NCBI GenBank assembly: GCA_964384205.1
Contig: CAYLKS010000016.1
Coordinates: 1-21,906 of the forward strand
DNA length: 21,906 nt
Origin: CAYLKS01 sp964384205 [NCBI: uncultured bacterium]
GTDB lineage: Bacteria > JAGOEH01
Direction of reading: 5' to 3'
Position 1 is the first letter of the stretch; every line of letters starts with the position of its first letter. Under the pieces are notes generated by a model. The model ran no database searches, was not told the origin of the DNA, and saw only the letters and a list, made by a program, of their open reading frames with translations. The position numbers and the translations under genes were made by a program. Positions 16,351 to 21,906 of this stretch are shown in pieces.

Positions 16351-16367
16351 TTTATCCTCCCTTTTTT

Positions 16368-16373
16368 ATTATA
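16368..16373 (-). promoter_or_regulatory. -10 element of the DUF4097 gene
   Basis: On the minus strand this is consensus TATAAT, giving a predicted start near 16361 and an 11-base leader with GGAGG. No good -35 lies at 17-18 bases (CTATTT or ACTATT). A palindrome centred near -43 lies just upstream, the arrangement expected of an activator-dependent promoter. Confidence 0.5.
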
Positions 16374-16380
16374 CTACGTT

Positions 16381-16418
16381 TATCTTTTTAAAATAGTTTC
16401 ATATATTTGAAATTTTTA
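16381..16418. repeat. 38-bp direct repeat, copy 1 (upstream of DUF4097 gene)
   Basis: Matches 17096-17133 at 36 of 38 positions. It contains the 16-bp palindrome TTTCATATATTTGAAA (16397-16412; seven of eight base pairs symmetric), centred about 43 bases upstream of the predicted DUF4097 transcript start. Confidence 0.7.
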
Positions 16419-16441
16419 ATATTATTAGATATAGAATAAAC

Positions 16442-16457
16442 TTAACAAACTTGTTAA
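16442..16457. promoter_or_regulatory. 16-bp palindrome
   Basis: TTAACAAACTTGTTAA has seven-base arms TTAACAA and TTGTTAA around a 2-base centre. It abuts and partly overlaps the first DnaA-box repeat. Operator-like; regulator unknown. Confidence 0.4.
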
Positions 16458-16475
16458 TATTTTGTGGATAACTTT
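16452..16475 (-). repeat. 24-bp repeat with perfect DnaA-box 9-mer, copy 1
   Basis: Matches 16639-16662 at 23 of 24 positions. It contains TGTGGATAA at 16463-16471, the reverse complement of the consensus DnaA box TTATCCACA. Confidence 0.6.
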
Positions 16476-16638
16476 GTTATTATTCGCCTAACTTCCCATC
16501 ATTAGAAGGATTAGTTGTTTTTAATAATATAATAGTAATTAGCTAACATATTGTATATCAACAAATTACTATAATAGCCTAAATAATAAGAACTTATGTG
16601 TATTTTGCCTAAATATACAATTTATTGACAAAAATTAA

Positions 16639-16662
16639 TGTTAGTATTTTGTGGATAACTTT
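16639..16662 (-). repeat. 24-bp repeat with perfect DnaA-box 9-mer, copy 2
   Basis: Second copy, with TGTGGATAA at 16650-16658, in the same orientation and 187 bases from the first. Very AT-rich sequence follows on the right. Confidence 0.6.
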
Positions 16663-16860
16663 AAAAATAGTTATCTATTATTTTTTTGTAAAAGTAAAAA
16701 TTAATATCAAATAAATAAAGAATACCTATATAAAAATGTAGACTTTTTAATTATAGAAAGAATTAAATTTAGCGAACAATAAACTCATTAATTGATTTTT
16801 TCACGATGTTAAATATTAATACTTATAATTTTTATAATGTAAATTACTCAAAATTTTTGG

Positions 16861-16914
16861 ATACTATTTTATATTTTCTTAATATTTTTATTTATAATAA
16901 AATAAAAATAGTAT
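16861..16914. repeat. Long AT-rich inverted repeat
   Basis: ATACTATTTT (16861-16870) pairs with AAAATAGTAT (16905-16914), and after a one-base bulge a further six bases (TATTTT with AAAATA at 16899-16904) extend the stem to 16 pairs around a loop of about 21 bases. Low sequence complexity tempers its significance. Confidence 0.4.
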
Positions 16915-17095
16915 ATTTATTGCTTTTTATGATAAGAAAGGTTAAATTTATTTTTTCTCCGAATTAAATTATACAAAGTTTTTTATTAAAAAATCTGAAA
17001 ATATTTATAAAAATTTTTTTTAATTTTGCGGATAGTTTAAAGCTTCTGGAATGTACAATGAGCTAAAATTTGTAATCTTGAAGTTTTCCAATGTC

Positions 17096-17133
17096 TATCT
17101 TTTTGAAATAGTGTCATATATTTGAAATTTTTA
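17096..17133. repeat. 38-bp direct repeat, copy 2 (upstream of the sigma-54 activator gene)
   Basis: Second copy of the repeat at 16381-16418, with the palindrome-like core TGTCATATATTTGAAA (17112-17127). It ends exactly at the -35 of the next gene's promoter, centred about 50 bases upstream of the predicted transcript start. Confidence 0.7.
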
Positions 17134-17163
17134 TTGACAATCATTATCTATTTTTTTTATTAT
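17134..17163 (+). promoter_or_regulatory. Promoter of the NtrC-family gene
   Basis: Consensus TTGACA (17134-17139), an 18-base spacer and TATTAT (17158-17163). The predicted start near 17170 leaves a 15-base leader containing AGGAG (17175-17179). Confidence 0.6.
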
Positions 17164-17184
17164 TAGTAAAAAATAGGAGTTTTT

Positions 17185-18561
17185 ATGGATAATAACAAAA
17201 TTTTAATTATAGATGATGAAGTTTCTATAATTAAAGCTCTGGAGATGATATTAACATTTGAGGGGTATAAAATTTATTCAGCTACTTCAGCCAATGAGGG
17301 ATTGAAAATATTGGAAAATGAAGATATAGCAGCTGTTTTACTTGATATTAGAATGGAAGGTATGGATGGCATTACATGTCTGGAAAAAATAAAAGAAAGA
17401 TGGCCGGAGATACCAGTTATAATGATATCAGGTGTTGCCACAATAGATCATGCTATTACAGCTATTAAAAAGGGAGCATTTGATCTATTAGAGAAACCTT
17501 TAGATAAAAATAGGGTTTTGATTACCTTACGCAATGCGCTTTCTATGCAAAAATTATATAAAGAAAATTATAATATAAAGAAAAGTTTATCAAAAAAATA
17601 TGAAATAATTGGAGAGAGTAAGGCAATTAAGACTATCAAAGATTTAATTAGGCAGGTTGCTCCTACAGATGCAAGAGTTTTAATTACTGGAGAAAATGGA
17701 ACAGGAAAAGAATTAGTTGCAAGAAATATACATTCATTAAGTAAAAGAAAAGATAAACCATTTATTGAATTAAATTGTGCGGCAATTCCTTCTGGATTGT
17801 TTGAAAGTGAATTGTTTGGACATGAGAAAGGTTCTTTTACAGGAGCAATTCAGACTCAGAAGGGTAAATTTGAATTAGCTAATGGTGGGACACTGTTTTT
17901 TGATGAAGTTGGAGACATGGAACTGGATGCGCAGGCTAAGGTTCTGCGGGCAATTGAAAATGGAGTTATTTTTAGGGTTGGTAGTTCTGTTCCAATAGAG
18001 GTAGATGTTAGGTTGATTTCTGCTACGAATAAAAATTTGCCGGAAGAGGTAGCTAATGGTAAATTTAGAGAAGATTTGTATTATAGATTGAATGTTGTGC
18101 CAATTTATGTTCCGCCTTTACGTGAAAGAAAGGAAGATATTCCCATACTTGTGGAGTATTTTATAAAGGAATTTTGTAATAGAGAAAATATCCCGGAAAA
18201 AATTATTGAGAAAGATGCAATTGAATTTTTGAAATCACAAAATTGGCCTGGTAATATCAGAGAATTAAAAAATATAATAGAAAGAGCTGTAATTTTGACA
18301 AGGGATAAAGTTATTAAAAAAGAAAATCTGTTTTTGATTCCTGCAATTGAGAAACCGAATGATAAATGGAATCAATTGCTTGCAATAGAGGATTTTTCTA
18401 AATTTAAACAAAGATGTGAAAAGGAATACTTAAAGCATTATTTGGATAAGAATAACTGGAATATAAGCATGACAGCAAAGAATATTAATATTCAAAGAAG
18501 TAATTTATATATAAAAATTGAAAAATATTTTCCAGAATATTTTAAAGATAAGAAAATTTAA
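17185..18561 (+). CDS. NtrC-family sigma-54-dependent response regulator
   Basis: Phosphorylation-controlled ATPase that remodels sigma-54 RNA polymerase at distant enhancers. Three domains in 458 residues: a receiver (about 4-118) with acidic pair D10/D11 and phosphoacceptor D54 (VLLDIRM); an AAA+ domain (about 140-370) with Walker A GENGTGKE (169-176), the sigma-54 contact loop GSFTGA (216-221; Ser replaces Ala of GAFTGA, a common variant), Walker B GGTLFFDE (234-241), the FREDLYYRLNV sensor region and NWPGNIREL; and a C-terminal Fis-type helix-turn-helix (about 415-450, MTAKNINIQRSNLYIKI). No sensor kinase lies beside it and I see no -24/-12 promoter in the window. Its ATG follows AGGAG by 5 bases. 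Confidence 0.95.
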   Translation: MDNNKILIIDDEVSIIKALEMILTFEGYKIYSATSANEGLKILENEDIAAVLLDIRMEGMDGITCLEKIKERWPEIPVIMISGVATIDHAITAIKKGAFDLLEKPLDKNRVLITLRNALSMQKLYKENYNIKKSLSKKYEIIGESKAIKTIKDLIRQVAPTDARVLITGENGTGKELVARNIHSLSKRKDKPFIELNCAAIPSGLFESELFGHEKGSFTGAIQTQKGKFELANGGTLFFDEVGDMELDAQAKVLRAIENGVIFRVGSSVPIEVDVRLISATNKNLPEEVANGKFREDLYYRLNVVPIYVPPLRERKEDIPILVEYFIKEFCNRENIPEKIIEKDAIEFLKSQNWPGNIRELKNIIERAVILTRDKVIKKENLFLIPAIEKPNDKWNQLLAIEDFSKFKQRCEKEYLKHYLDKNNWNISMTAKNINIQRSNLYIKIEKYFPEYFKDKKI

Positions 18562-18568
18562 ATTTATA

Positions 18569-18593
18569 TTTTTTTGAAATTTTATCAAAAAAA
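18569..18593. repeat. Hairpin after the sigma-54 activator gene
   Basis: TTTTTTTGA (18569-18577) pairs perfectly with TCAAAAAAA (18585-18593), 8 bases beyond the stop codon. It could help end transcription before the lacI promoter, but the stem is nearly all A/T and is followed by A, not T, on the plus strand. Confidence 0.3.
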
Positions 18594-18605
18594 TAAAAAA
18601 AATAC

Positions 18606-18633
18606 TTGACAAATAACAAAGATATATTATTTT
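18606..18633 (+). promoter_or_regulatory. Promoter of the lacI-type gene
   Basis: TTGACA (18606-18611), 16 bases, TATTTT (18628-18633). The predicted start near 18640 falls inside the operator-like palindrome at 18635-18650, the position expected for repression. Confidence 0.55.
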
Positions 18634-18634
18634 A

Positions 18635-18650
18635 GATATAACGATATATC
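18635..18650. promoter_or_regulatory. LacI-type operator in front of lacI-type gene
   Basis: GATATAACGATATATC is symmetric at 14 of 16 positions around a central CG, the classic LacI/GalR operator layout in which the hinge-helix Leu intercalates at CpG. Its reverse complement shares the ten bases TCGTTATATC with the site at 19742-19757. Confidence 0.6.
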
Positions 18651-18672
18651 AAATGTATCAAAGAAGGGATGA

Positions 18673-19728
18673 ATGAAAAGAAAAAGATTAACAATTAAAG
18701 ATATAGCAAAAAAAGCCGGGGTTTCAGTTTCAACTGTTAGTCAAGTATTAAATAATAAAGGGAGAATATCAAGTAAAACAAAAAAGAGAGTTTTAGAGGT
18801 AATAGAGGAAGTAAATTTTTATCCTAGTAGAGCTGGGAGGGCATTAGTTCAGAGAAAATCTGGGAATATAGGTGTATTTGTTAGTCATGAACACTTTACA
18901 ATAAAAGAGCCTTTTTATAATCATATTTATTTTGGAAGTGAGGTAGTTGCGCAGGAAAGTGATTATTATTTAATATTAAATATTTTAAAATCTCAGAATA
19001 ATAGTTTTTATATTCCCAGATGTGTTGCAGATCATTCTATTGATGGGGCAATAATTTTAGGAGAGGTAAGTGATTCATTGATTGATTTATTGGCTTCTGA
19101 AAATTTGCCTATGGTTTTTGTTGATTATCTTCCTAAAAGAAGGGATATTAAGTTTTCTGCAGTATTGATTGATAATGTTAACGGAGCTAAAATGGCTGTT
19201 AATCATCTTATCAATTTAGGTTATAAAAGGATAGGTTTTATTGGTAAAGATTTTGAGCACCCAAGCATTAAAGATAGATATAAAGGATATCGGATTGCTT
19301 TGAAAGAAAGTCAATTACCTTTATTGGAAGAGTTTGTCTTTACAGATAAGAAAAAAGATGATGTATTTGGTTATAAGGTAGCGCAACATATTGCAAAATC
19401 TGGGGATTTGCCGGATGCGGTTTTTTGTGCTAATGATTCAGTCGCTGTATATTTTATAAAAGGGTTTTTTGAAAATAATATTAGAGTGCCGAACGATATT
19501 GCAGTGGTTGGATTTGATAATATTGAAATTGCCTCTCATATATATCCGCCATTGACAACTGTCCATGTATTTCGAGAGGAGATAGGTCAAATTGCTATGA
19601 AACAGGCTTTAAGTATGCTTGAAAATAAATCTTTCTCTGGTTTAACTACTTATGTTAATACAAAATTAGTAATTAGAAAAAGTTGTGGTTCTAAAGAATC
19701 TTATAGTGATGAAGAATTGTATTTATAA
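18673..19728 (+). CDS. LacI/GalR-family transcriptional regulator
   Basis: Sugar-responsive DNA-binding protein of 351 residues. The N-terminal helix-turn-helix is canonical (LTIKDIAKKAGVSVSTVSQVLNN, about 6-28), followed by the hinge helix YPSRAGRALVQRKSG, whose Leu should insert at the central CpG of the operator. Residues about 65-340 form the periplasmic-binding-protein-like effector domain (NIGVFVSH, IDGAIILG, NLPMVFVDY, LGYKRIGFIG, PDAVFCANDSVA, DIAVVGFDN, PPLTTVHV). ATG 18673 follows AGAAGGG. Palindromic sites at its own promoter and directly before the GH130 gene suggest autoregulation and control of the downstream carbohydrate genes. The effector is probably a manno-oligosaccharide or related sugar, an inference from the neighbour. 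Confidence 0.93.
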   Translation: MKRKRLTIKDIAKKAGVSVSTVSQVLNNKGRISSKTKKRVLEVIEEVNFYPSRAGRALVQRKSGNIGVFVSHEHFTIKEPFYNHIYFGSEVVAQESDYYLILNILKSQNNSFYIPRCVADHSIDGAIILGEVSDSLIDLLASENLPMVFVDYLPKRRDIKFSAVLIDNVNGAKMAVNHLINLGYKRIGFIGKDFEHPSIKDRYKGYRIALKESQLPLLEEFVFTDKKKDDVFGYKVAQHIAKSGDLPDAVFCANDSVAVYFIKGFFENNIRVPNDIAVVGFDNIEIASHIYPPLTTVHVFREEIGQIAMKQALSMLENKSFSGLTTYVNTKLVIRKSCGSKESYSDEELYL

Positions 19729-19741
19729 TTTTTTTGTTTTT

Positions 19742-19757
19742 GGTTAATCGTTATATC
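19742..19757. promoter_or_regulatory. LacI-type operator in front of the GH130 gene
   Basis: GGTTAATCGTTATATC has the same CG centre and an identical right half (TCGTTATATC) to the reverse complement of the site at 18635-18650. It lies in the 41-base lacI-GH130 gap and ends immediately before the ribosome binding site AAAGGAG (19758-19764), where a bound repressor could block initiation or act as a roadblock. Confidence 0.55.
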
Positions 19758-19769
19758 AAAGGAGATTGA

Positions 19770-20711
19770 ATGTTAAAATTAAAAAGAGTTTTTGACAGGC
19801 CTGTATTAGAACCAATATCTGGTAATAAATGGGAGAGTAGAGCAGTTTTGAATCCTGCAGTTATTAGAGTAAATAATGAAGTACATGTATATTATAGGGC
19901 TGTTGAGGGAGACAATTTTTCTTCAATTGGGTATGCTAAATTTGATCTTGAGGGGAACTTAATTTATAGACATAATAATCCTGTTTTAAAAAGAGAATTT
20001 CCTGAAGAATCTCATGGGGTAGAAGATCCACGCATTGTATTTTTTGAAGGTAATTATTATATGTTTTATGTTGCTTATGATGGAAATACTACAAAAGTTG
20101 GGATTGCTAAAACTCAGGATTTAGTAAATTTTACAAAGCTTGGATTTATAAAATTAAATAAGTTTGATAAAGATGCATTTATTTTTCCAGAGAGAATTAA
20201 TGGCAATATTATATATGTTCATAGAATAGATCCGGATATTCAATATGCTTATTTTAATTCTATAGAAGAATTATTAAATTATTCTGAAGAAGAATGGGAT
20301 GAATATATTAAGAATATAGATAAATATACTATTTTGAGGCCTAAATATAACTGGGAAAATATGAAAATTGGAGGAGGAGTTCCACCTATTAAGACAGATT
20401 TTGGGTGGTTATTTATTTACCATGGAGTTGAGAAATTAAATGATAAGAATGATAGAATTTATAGAGCAGGAGTAGCATTATTAGATTTAGAAGATCCTGC
20501 TAAAGTTATTGGTAGATTAGATTATCCTATTTTGGAACCTCAGATGGAATGGGAAATTAAAGGGGATGTTAATAATGTAGTTTTTCCAACAGGGCATTAT
20601 ATCTATAATGATGCTATCTATGTTTTTTATGGATGCGCTGATAAAGTAATAGGACTTGCTTATGCTAAAATTTCTGACTATTATGATGCCTTTTTTGTCA
20701 ATCTTTCTTAA
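19770..20711 (+). CDS. GH130 family mannoside phosphorylase or beta-1,2-mannosidase
   Basis: Five-bladed beta-propeller glycosidase of family GH130, which acts on beta-mannosides either by phosphorolysis (releasing mannose 1-phosphate) or hydrolysis. Visible motifs in 313 residues: ESRAVLNPAVI (22-32), GVEDPRI (83-89) with the proposed general acid D86, KDAFIFPERI (134-143), HR (151-152), GGGVPPIKT (201-209), IYHGV (H218), DRIYRAGVALLDL and NNVVFPTG. Retention of the Lys, Arg and His positions that bind phosphate in characterised phosphorylases favours a phosphorylase, but residue mapping is from memory. There is no signal peptide, so it is cytoplasmic. It sits between the lacI-type gene and a secreted carbohydrate-binding-like protein, forming a small glycan-use module. 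Confidence 0.88.
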   Translation: MLKLKRVFDRPVLEPISGNKWESRAVLNPAVIRVNNEVHVYYRAVEGDNFSSIGYAKFDLEGNLIYRHNNPVLKREFPEESHGVEDPRIVFFEGNYYMFYVAYDGNTTKVGIAKTQDLVNFTKLGFIKLNKFDKDAFIFPERINGNIIYVHRIDPDIQYAYFNSIEELLNYSEEEWDEYIKNIDKYTILRPKYNWENMKIGGGVPPIKTDFGWLFIYHGVEKLNDKNDRIYRAGVALLDLEDPAKVIGRLDYPILEPQMEWEIKGDVNNVVFPTGHYIYNDAIYVFYGCADKVIGLAYAKISDYYDAFFVNLS

Positions 20712-20728
20712 TTAGTTTTTTTAACCTG

Positions 20729-20752
20729 TCATCAAAAGGGGGATTTTGATGA
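20729..20752 (+). promoter_or_regulatory. RNA hairpin exposing the ribosome binding site and burying the start codon
   Basis: TCATCAAAA (20729-20737) is perfectly complementary to TTTTGATGA (20744-20752), a 9-bp stem with the 6-base loop GGGGGA. The Shine-Dalgarno sequence AAGGGGG is in the loop and stem edge, while the ATG (20749-20751) is inside the 3' arm. This looks like a translational control element for the following gene. Confidence 0.55.
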
Positions 20753-21906
20753 AACGTTTTGTTTATTTGTTGGTCGTATTTTTTTGGATGTACCTGGTAC
20801 ATTTTGCAGGTGAGATAGTATGCAATGGAGATTTAGAGGATAGTGATGTGCCTGCTGGTTGGGTATTTGACAATGGAGGAGATACAGAGGTAAAAGGGGA
20901 ATGGAGTAGTAAGGTATACAGGAGTGCGGAGAGGAGTTTAAGTATAGAGAAGCCGTCTGGTGGAAGTAGTGTAGCGGTATGGAGTTTTGGACATAGTATG
21001 AGTGATTGGAATTGGAATAGTGGTTGGGAGAGTGGCAAGAGCATAAGAGTAGGCGGTTATGTAAAGGCAGAGGATTTAGTAGGAACGGCAAAGATAGTAT
21101 ATAGTTTTTATAAATCAGGGGTAAATATATTTGGAGAGGATATAGAGTTGGTATTACCTACAGGTACGTATGATTGGACAAAGATAGAGAATAGTGAGAG
21201 TATAGTATTACCGGATGGAGTGGATAGTATAGGTATAAAGTTAGAGGTATGTTCAGATGGTTCGGGAAAGGTATATTTTGATGATTTGATATGTGAGAGT
21301 GAGGATGGAAGTTGGATAGGAGGAGATGTATATAATTTGAATTTGAACATACCGAAGGGATGGTTTTATTGGGTGGATAAGATGGCGAGTGGAGAGATAA
21401 CGCATGGAATAGTGACAGTAAGTAGTGAGTATGCGCATAGTGGAAGATATAGTTTAAAGGTTATGGATAGAGATGGTGAGGGTAGTGAGGTAGTAGCGAT
21501 ATCGGATAGGAATGAGATACCAGAGGGAGGCAAGCGTTATAGATTTGGAGTATGGGTGAAGTTGGTAGGCACGCCAGTAGATCCGGATGATAGTGAGAAG
21601 ATAGGATTTACATTGACATGGCACAAGGATGAATCGGGCTGGGCAGAGATAAGAGGAGAGGATTTTAAGATAGTATCGCAGGTAGCGAGTGATATAGATT
21701 GGAGGTATTATGAATTTGAGGCGGAGGCGCCAGAGGATGCGAACAGAGTAAGTATAAGAGCGAGGTTTTGGCATAATGTGACAGGAGAGGCATATTTTGA
21801 TGATTTTACCTGTGAGATGATAGATGAAGAAGAGGAATCGGAGATAGTACACAATGGAGATTTAGAGGATAGTGATGTGCCTGCTGGTTGGGTATTTGAC
21901 AATGGA
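20749..21906 (+). CDS. Secreted protein of tandem carbohydrate-binding-like modules (3' end outside window)
   Basis: An open frame of 386 codons running off the end. A signal peptide (about 1-21, hydrophobic core LLVVFFWMYLV) precedes two jelly-roll-like modules resembling CBM4/9 or galactose-binding-like domains: module A (about 22-187), opening with NGDLEDSDVPAGW and closing with VYFDDLICE, and module B (about 188-364), opening with GGDVYNLNLNIPKGW and closing with AYFDDFTCE. At residue 365 module A restarts with nearly identical DNA, so the protein is an ABAB-type tandem array with a 343-residue period. No catalytic domain is seen in the visible part. Codon use is aberrant: all 24 Ile codons are ATA, Glu is GAG in about 31 of 37, and Ser is mostly AGT. 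It begins 37 bases after the GH130 stop, probably in the same operon. Confidence 0.82.
   Translation, partial: MKRFVYLLVVFFWMYLVHFAGEIVCNGDLEDSDVPAGWVFDNGGDTEVKGEWSSKVYRSAERSLSIEKPSGGSSVAVWSFGHSMSDWNWNSGWESGKSIRVGGYVKAEDLVGTAKIVYSFYKSGVNIFGEDIELVLPTGTYDWTKIENSESIVLPDGVDSIGIKLEVCSDGSGKVYFDDLICESEDGSWIGGDVYNLNLNIPKGWFYWVDKMASGEITHGIVTVSSEYAHSGRYSLKVMDRDGEGSEVVAISDRNEIPEGGKRYRFGVWVKLVGTPVDPDDSEKIGFTLTWHKDESGWAEIRGEDFKIVSQVASDIDWRYYEFEAEAPEDANRVSIRARFWHNVTGEAYFDDFTCEMIDEEEESEIVHNGDLEDSDVPAGWVFDNG
20812..20877 (+). repeat. Module A start, repeat copy 1
   Basis: These 66 bases match 21841-21906 at 64 positions; the last 55 (20823-20877) are identical. The copies are 1029 bases apart, exactly 343 codons, so the repeat is in frame. 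Confidence 0.9.
21841..21906 (+). repeat. Module A start, repeat copy 2 (cut by the window end)
   Basis: Second copy of the repeat; its identical 55-base portion (21852-21906) ends exactly at the last base of the window. The near-identity argues for recent duplication or ongoing homogenisation of the repeat unit. Confidence 0.9.

Larger units (their letters stand above)
16351..17184. other. 834-base gene-free region with repeats and DnaA-box-like motifs
   Basis: No plausible gene is visible on either strand. The region is extremely AT-rich and structured: imperfect 38-bp direct repeats at 16381-16418 and 17096-17133, a 24-bp repeat containing TGTGGATAA at 16452-16475 and 16639-16662, the palindrome TTAACAAACTTGTTAA at 16442-16457, and a long inverted repeat at 16861-16914. 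It lies between divergent genes. Possible roles are a replication origin or DnaA-titration site, a shared regulatory region, or an unrecognised small RNA locus. Confidence 0.6.

Noticed and set aside
16381-17133. Reading the 38-bp direct repeats as att sites or target duplications of a mobile element
   Set aside because: No integrase or transposase lies between them, no terminal inverted repeats are seen inside, and each repeat sits neatly at a promoter. A regulatory role explains them better.
16351-17184. CRISPR-like array
   Set aside because: There are only two copies each of two different repeats, with no regular spacing and no cas gene.
16351-17184. Sigma-54 (-24/-12) promoter as target of the adjacent NtrC-type regulator
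   Set aside because: I found no TGGCAC-N5-TTGC-like sequence in this or the other intergenic regions.
20732-21852. Several long open frames on the minus strand opposite the repeat protein gene (up to 132 codons)
   Set aside because: They are a by-product of the plus-strand gene's biased codons, which rarely create stop codons on the other strand. They lack ribosome binding sites and have implausible Ser/Pro/Leu/Tyr-rich composition.

Overview
The window is AT-rich bacterial DNA (roughly 30% G+C by eye, not computed) using standard code 11, with both TAA and TGA as stops. A full-length DsbD, several signal peptides and a bactofilin point to a diderm (Gram-negative-type) bacterium. The gene mix fits an uncultured low-GC lineage, but I cannot place it in a phylum from the sequence alone. 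There are no rRNA or tRNA genes, CRISPR arrays or transposase genes.

Layout. 1-375 is non-coding and holds a GC-rich hairpin and the terminator of the first operon. 376-2900 (minus) is a two-gene unit, nif3-like then dsbD. 3113-10514 (minus) is a closely packed run: ffh, rpsP, a bactofilin, khpA, trmD, rplS, rnhB, an EamA transporter, a 5'-nucleotidase-like secreted protein and an MFS transporter. This is the conserved SRP/ribosome-assembly block, but with a bactofilin inserted between rpsP and khpA and no rimM between khpA and trmD. 10653-12543 (plus) is a two-gene aromatic amino acid unit: a DAHP synthase catalytic domain alone, then chorismate mutase/prephenate dehydratase. 12584-15002 (plus) is a REC-GGDEF regulator, apparently leaderless, overlapping a small secreted protein of unknown function. 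15111-15539 (plus) is a thioredoxin-type arsenate reductase. 15574-16350 (minus) is a DUF4097 repeat protein.

16351-17184 is an 834-base gene-free region between divergent genes. It has an imperfect 38-bp direct repeat at each edge, a 24-bp repeat carrying a perfect DnaA-box 9-mer twice, and several palindromes. To its right lie an orphan NtrC-type sigma-54 activator (17185-18561) and a carbohydrate module (18673 to the end): a LacI-family regulator, a GH130 mannoside phosphorylase/hydrolase and a secreted protein built of carbohydrate-binding-like modules. Matching LacI-type operator sequences lie in front of both lacI and the GH130 gene.

The last gene is the strangest part of the window. 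Its codon choice is very different from its neighbours (all 24 Ile codons are ATA). Its start codon lies in a perfect 9-bp hairpin whose loop exposes the Shine-Dalgarno sequence. It begins a second in-frame copy of a 1029-bp repeat unit exactly 55 identical bases before the window stops, which looks like an assembly broken inside a longer tandem array. Several starts were moved from the longest open frame to the ATG served by a ribosome binding site (ffh, khpA, rplS, the EamA gene, pheA and the GGDEF-linked gene).
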